Shown here: piece by piece, positions 18,362-22,729 of the stretch
Layout: every line of letters starts with the position of its first letter
How positions within the stretch are numbered: the stretch's first letter is position 1
Source: Haplomitrium mnioides
Taxonomy: Eukaryota > Marchantiophyta > Haplomitriopsida > Calobryales
Direction: 5' to 3'
NCBI GenBank assembly: GCA_049999725.1
Contig: JBNGIS010033978.1
Location: 1 to 22,729, forward strand
Length of the DNA: 22,729 nucleotides
Position numbers and translations under genes: made by a program
The notes under the pieces: model-generated
What the model was told of the DNA's origin: nothing
Database searches by the model: none
What the model saw: only the letters and a program-made list of their open reading frames with translations

Positions 18362-20603
18362 TTTTGAAAGAGTTTGAGGATGTATTTTCGGAGGATTTAC
18401 CAAAGGGGTTACCGAATGATCAAGGAATGTCTTTTTTGATTGAGTGGATGCCGAAAAGTACTCATTATAATCGACCTATATATTGGTTATCACCACAAAA
18501 ACTAGAGGAGCTTTGAAAGACATTGACGGATCTTCTTGAGAAGGATTTTATTCAATATAGTACTTCACTTTGAGGAGCTCCGATATTTTTTGTACCTAAG
18601 AAAGATGGTGGATTTCGTCTTTGTATAGACTATCAAGGATTGAACAATCAAATACTAAAAAATACCTATCCTCTATCTTGTATTGATGATTTGTTGGATC
18701 AATTGAGTGGTGCGCAATTCAATTCTAAGTTGGATCTTCAAAATTACTATTGGAAAATTCCTATCAAGCAAAGTGATGTACCAAAGATAACTTTTCGCAC
18801 AAGATGTGGATATTTTTAGTGGAAGGTCTTTAAATTTTGTGCTACTTATGCTCTCGCAATATTCATGGATCAAATGCATTGAGTTTTTGATGGGTTATTG
18901 GATAAGTTAGTGTTGGTGATTTTGGACGATATTCTTATCTTTAGTAAAAATGAAGTTGAACATCATGCTCATCTCAAGGAAGTATTACAAAGACTAGACA
19001 ATTGTAATTTTTATTGCAAGAAGTCTAAGTGTGAGTTTTGGAAGCAAGAGGTGACTTACCTAGGGCATAAAGTGTCTGCAGATGGCATCAAGATAGAGGA
19101 AGAGAAAATTAAAGCCATTGCAAGGTGGCCAACACCAAAATATGCAAAGGATGTTCGAGCTGTCAATGGGTTGGCAAGTTTTTATTGAAGATTCAACCAT
19201 TACTATGCTCATAAAGCTACACCACTTATGGTTTTGCTAGGTAAGAAGGCAAAGTTTCAATGGACGACCAAAGAGCAAGAGGCATTTCAACAACTCAAGG
19301 ATGTAGTGTCTTCTTGTCCAATTCTACAACTGTATGATCCAAAAGCAAGTTGTATAGTTGATTTTGATGCCTCTAATTTTGCTATTGATGTAGTGTTATG
19401 AAAAGTGTTTGAGGATGGCCTTCATCCAATTGCCTTCATATTACGTTGACTTAATGCGATAGAGAGGAATTTTTCTACAAGGGATAGAGAGCAGTTGACA
19501 ATGGTTTATGCTACCAAGATTTGGAGACACGATCTTTTAGGCAAGCAAGTACTTATGGGCACCGATCACAAGCCTTTTCTCTAGTCAGTTCATTTGGAAA
19601 ATATTGCAAGTCGTCATCATCGATGGGAAGACCAACTACAGCTTTTTTATATCAAGTTGGAGTTCAAGCTGGAAAGGTCCAACCCATTCTTGATGCATTG
19701 TCACAGACACCGGATCATTGACTAAATATGTTGGAGGTTGCAAATGTTAGTATATTACATCTTGATGAAGCAACTCGTGACAGCTTTCCACAAAAGTTGC
19801 AAGAGGATGCCTTCTTTAATCTTGTTAGGGCTTATTTGGCGATCAAAGATACTGAGTATCATACCTTTTCCATTTAGGATGGTATTCTCTATTAAGGCTA
19901 TCAAATATATGCTCTACAAGATGATGCACTTTGATTGGCTTGTTTACAAGAAGCGTATGACATTCCAACCTTTGGGCATTTTGTGGTAGACAAGGCTATA
20001 GAGTTGCTTCAATGCACTTGGTGGTGGCCACACCAAGCTCAAGATGTTTGTAGCTTTGTTCGTTCTTGTGAAATCTCTCAACAAAACAAGGCTTAAAATC
20101 AAAAACCAACTGGCTTTCTTCAACCATTACCAATTCCTACTGCTCGTTGGAAACATGTAAGTTTAGATCTTGTCACTTCGCTTCCAACTACGTCTCATGG
20201 GTTTACTGCCATTGTGGTGTTTGTGGATAAGTTATGTAAACAAATTCATCTAGCATCAACGGTGGATGCTCCACAATTGGTAAAGATTTACTTTGATATA
20301 GTTTTCTATTTTCATGGAATGCCAAAGGTATTAATATTTGATAGAGATCCACGATCCATTAGGAAGTTTTGGCAAGCGTTGTTCACAATTTTGAGTAACA
20401 AACTATCTATATCTATAGCTTATTATCCTCAAAAAGATGGGCAAACTGAATGTGCGAATGACACTTTAGAGGATATGCTTTGAGCGTTCATCAATGTTCA
20501 TCACACTAATTGGGATAGTTTCTTACCGGTTGTGGAGTTTGCATACAACAACTCCAAACAAGCAAGTACTGGATTTTTTCCTTTCTTTCTCAATTCAAGC
20601 CAA
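18362..20603 (+). pseudogene. Ty3/gypsy pol fragment (RT, RNase H, integrase)
   Basis: This is a decayed polyprotein fragment that in an intact element would reverse-transcribe and integrate retrotransposon DNA. In order it shows: the start of reverse transcriptase (DVFSEDLPKGLP); VPKKDGGFRLCIDY near 18592-18635; the catalytic ILDDILIFSK at about 18915-18946; a TYLGHKVSADGI phrase; the RNase H segment with DFDASNFAI near 19360; ERNFSTRDREQL; and integrase with a decayed zinc domain, SLDLVTSLP near 20163, FDRDPR near 20338 and DGQTEC near 20437. Stops occur in place of conserved Arg, Gln or Trp codons. The gag and protease regions, the integrase C-terminus and both LTRs are missing. It is cut by the terminal repeat blocks on both sides. 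It is not obviously related to the LARD. Confidence 0.93.
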
Positions 20604-20925
20604 CAACAGCCGCTACTTTGAACCAGGAACCGCTACTGAGTTCTTGTTTCACTTGGCAATCAAATTTTTTTTTCTGAAGATTTGGCATTCAAAAACATCA
20701 AATTTACGACTAAAATCCTTTTTTTTGAAAAAAAAATCATTTTTTATAAACAAAAAATGCATATTTTACATTGAGATTATATTTCAAATATTTCTTTATA
20801 GAAAACAACTTGAAAAACAAACATTTTGGTTATTCAAATATTTTATAAAAACTTGACACTATTGTGAAGAAACTAAATTCATCAAAAATGAAATAAAACA
20901 TATATCTTTTGGTGGAAAAAAACTA
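20604..20925 (-). repeat. AT-rich terminal repeat block, copy 3 (inverted)
   Basis: This is the reverse complement of the 18055-18361 block. Read on the minus strand, it starts with the AAAAGATATATGTTTTAT region near 20905 and ends with GGTTCAAAGTAGCGGCTGTT at 20605. It directly abuts the integrase remnant. The plus-strand open frame 20494-20856 crosses this junction and is not a gene beyond about 20603. Confidence 0.85.
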
Positions 20926-21525
20926 CAAGAAAACGTAAATGTCCAGTCGGGTAAGGACTTTAAACCTAACTTTGAGCATCGTAGCCAACAAACTCTATGC
21001 AAGCATAGACTCCAAACCAGAACCGTAAAGCCTATGCATGCATAGACTCCAAACAAGAATCCTAAATCCTCTATGTGCTTAGACTTTGAACAAGAACAAT
21101 GAAGCTATGCACGCATGGACTTTGAAATAGAATCCTAGAGCCAAAACACGCCAAGATTCTAAACAAGAATCCTGCAGCCTATGCACGCATAGACATTGAA
21201 CAAGAACCCTTTGACCAACGGGTGCAGGGACTCTAAACAATAACCTTATAGCTTAAGCGCGTAGGGAATCCGAACAAGAACTACAAAGCCTTAATGCGCA
21301 AAGACACTAAACAATGTGCAAAGACTCTAAATCATTCTTAGATTAGTAATTGAGTTCAAACCATTCTTAGACTATCAATTGGGTCAACTTATTCTTAAGC
21401 GCAATAAACTGAATTGTGATGAAAAGACTTGAAAAAGATTGAAAGAGCAACAAGATGAAACTTTGGCAAAGAAAGATTTGGAAAAAATAAATTTTATTAT
21501 TGATGCAAAGTGTACAAAGAGGTCC
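20926..21525 (-). repeat. 3' flank of copy B with a degenerate 37-bp array (inverted)
   Basis: No gene is seen here. From about 20990 to 21345 the stretch holds inverted units of the array found after copy A, with cores such as CTATGCATGCATAG (21032-21045) and CTATGCACGCATAG (21179-21192) and ACTCCAAACMAGAA-like spacers. The stretch between the array and the copy B stop codon (21526) is AT-rich and has no recognisable feature. Confidence 0.8.
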
Positions 21526-21962
21526 TCAAACTCTATCCTCTTCAAGATGAACTATCTCATCTAAATCTACAGGATGAGCATCTGCAACCGCTAGAGAATC
21601 CTGTCAAGACTTTCCAGTCCCCGATATTACAATAAAGTCACTAGAAGCACCTGCAGTACCAAGAGGAACAGGTTCCTTGTGGTAAACAAAAACTATCTAT
21701 GACTCAGTCACATCGAATAGCAAGGAAGCCATCTCCAAAACCCTGTGAGGAATATAAATAGACTGACATCTATCATATTCCACGGCGATGCAATTTTGCA
21801 TCAGCTTAAGAGCACAGACAAGGCCTGTGCCAGACCCAGAGCAGAGATCAAGGATCCAATCTACTGTGAAGAATGAATGATCACAAAAGACCAAAACTCT
21901 GAAGTTGTTACTGTCGCAAAAGATGATACCATATAAAAAATGTCATCCTTTGAAAATGGTTC

Positions 21963-21967
21963 CGAGT
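21963..21967 (-). other. Empty target site corresponding to the LARD insertion
   Basis: Minus-strand ACTCG sits exactly where copy A has ATTCT, LARD, ATTCT. The flanks GCATGATG and GAACCATTTTCAAA match those on either side of the insertion, so this copy never carried the element. Confidence 0.92.
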
Positions 21968-22358
21968 CATCATGCTTGCATTCCTTTAGGTTATACCCGT
22001 AAGGAATATCAGCAATAACCAAAGTGAAACACCTAGGTTTCACAAAGCCCTTCAATTGTCGAGTGCTGGCCTCCCCGTAGACTTGATAAAATGCTACGTG
22101 GAGACCATCGACATAAGACATTAAGTCTTCTTCCTCATCTCTCACAACTACTTCTGTTGTGAGAGATGCAGCACCACTTTGCTGTCGTGCTTTCCACTCT
22201 CTGGCCTTTTGGTAGTGGAGAAGAAAAGACAGAGGGTAAGAGACCAACATGGGAGGCAAGTCTTGTTCTTCAAGGGCTTCCTTGACCCCAGATTTCTTCC
22301 TTCTTTTTGCAGATGCTGTCAGTTTCTTTGCTAGCTGCCGTTTAAATGTTTTGTCCCC

Positions 22359-22706
22359 CTACAAAAAAAATGAAAACAAAAACATTAGAGAGTGATTAAA
22401 ACATTGAAAGTTTTGGATCCTAAAACATTTTAGAGTCCAGACGTGCTTGGACATCGAAGTCCATGCATGCATGGACTTCGATGTCTAAGCGTGCTTAGAC
22501 TTCGAAGTCCTTGCATGCTTGGACTTCGAAGTCCATGCCCGCATGGACTTCAAAGTCTAAGCGCGCTTAGACATCAAAATCCATGCGAGCATGGACTTTG
22601 ATATCCAAGAGCGCTTGGACTGTAAGTTTCTAAAAAACAACAAAAATTTAAAAAACATTCAAAGCAAATACAAATAATTAAATAAAGTTTCAAAGAAAGG
22701 AATTAC
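22359..22706 (-). other. Intron of copy B with intact splice signals
   Basis: The donor is CTTCTG|GTAATTCC (GT at 22706-22705). The acceptor is TTTTTTTTGTAG|GGGGAC (AG at 22360-22359), preceded by a T-rich tract. The length is 348 bp and the intron is in phase 0: joining it keeps the frame that stays open through the methyltransferase motif. Its centre is the palindromic minisatellite. Confidence 0.75.
22434..22620. repeat. Alternating-palindrome minisatellite, copy B
   Basis: About eight units of exactly or nearly 24 bp occur, each a 14-bp palindrome (GGACTTCGAAGTCC) followed by a 10-bp palindrome. The 10-bp cores largely alternate between ATGC..GCAT and AAGC..GCTT types, giving a 48-bp higher-order period. 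The purity is clearly higher than in copy A. Confidence 0.9.
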
Positions 22707-22729
22707 CAGAAGCTTCTCGAAGCTTGAAT

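Larger units (their letters stand above)
21526..22729 (-). pseudogene. DNA methyltransferase half of the fusion gene, copy B (partial, inverted)
   Basis: On the minus strand, the window end carries the end of an upstream exon (codons for SSFEKLL). A GT...AG intron (22706-22359) follows, and then an exon in phase starting GDKTFKRQLAKKL. The frame stays open through REWKARQQSGAASL and a motif IV-like ADIPYG (about 21996-22013), then EPFSKDDIFYMVSSFATVTT. About 450 bp present in copy A are missing near 21866. The next frame gives DWILDLCSGSGTG (motif I, 21823-21849), AVEYD, then one TAG where copy A has CAG, and a tail ending in EEDRV at stop 21526. Motif IV before motif I fits a beta-class-like N4C/N6A DNA methyltransferase. 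The ParB-like half should lie beyond the window. The key motifs are better kept than in copy A, but the deletion and stop argue against function. Confidence 0.7.

Noticed and set aside
18362-20603. Gypsy fragment as the autonomous partner of the LARD
   Set aside because: It has no LTRs, so ends cannot be compared, and it lies outside the element. Nothing links the two beyond proximity.
20604-20856. Second half of the plus-strand open frame 20494-20856
   Set aside because: It lies in the AT-rich terminal block, giving Phe/Lys/Ile-rich translation. Integrase similarity ends at about 20603.
22434-22620. CRISPR-like array of regular short repeats
   Set aside because: Both repeat and spacer are palindromic and recurrent, there are no unique spacers and no cas genes, and the context is eukaryotic.

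Overview
The window looks like nuclear DNA of a eukaryote, most likely a land plant, in a transposon-rich, decayed region. The signs are a long-terminal-repeat retrotransposon without pol, a fragment of Ty3/gypsy polyprotein, AT-rich introns, GT/AG splice junctions, and stop codons of the kind left by C-to-T decay of methylated DNA. No gene in view is clearly intact. The lineage cannot be fixed from the sequence.

Layout. (1) 1-113 is the end of an AT-rich repeat. It directly abuts the C-terminal end of a decayed minus-strand gene (115-2230, possibly starting at 3277) whose motifs match the transposon-associated DUF7869 family. (2) Divergently from it, at 3735, starts a decayed plus-strand gene. 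It combines a ParB/sulfiredoxin-like segment, a ParB-HTH-like segment and a C-terminal DNA methyltransferase of the N4-cytosine/N6-adenine type. One of its introns is made of alternating short palindromes. (3) The last exons of this gene are split by a complete 10,314-bp LTR retrotransposon (6182-16495). It has the target duplication ATTCT, LTRs of about 3.84 kb, and only a 2.6-kb interior with zinc-knuckle (gag-like) and acidic, membrane-segment coding. It has no protease, reverse transcriptase, RNase H or integrase, so it is a LARD-like non-autonomous element. (4) The methyltransferase gene resumes at 16501 and ends at 17380, followed by a degenerate array of about 37-bp units and an AT-rich terminal block. 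(5) 18362-20603 is a Ty3/gypsy fragment (RT, RNase H, integrase) clipped on both sides. (6) From 20604 to the window end, the terminal block, the 37-bp array, the methyltransferase gene and its palindromic intron return in inverse order on the minus strand. This second copy lacks the LARD.

Relations. The two methyltransferase copies form a large inverted repeat around the gypsy fragment. The minus-strand copy preserves the empty target site, so the LARD entered the plus-strand copy after the two diverged. The minus copy keeps methyltransferase motifs that the plus copy has lost, but has its own deletion and stop codon. The best candidate for something new is the ParB-like plus DNA-methyltransferase gene family, its palindromic intron, and its head-to-head position with a transposase-like gene. 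Family assignments are from memory of motifs; no search was run.
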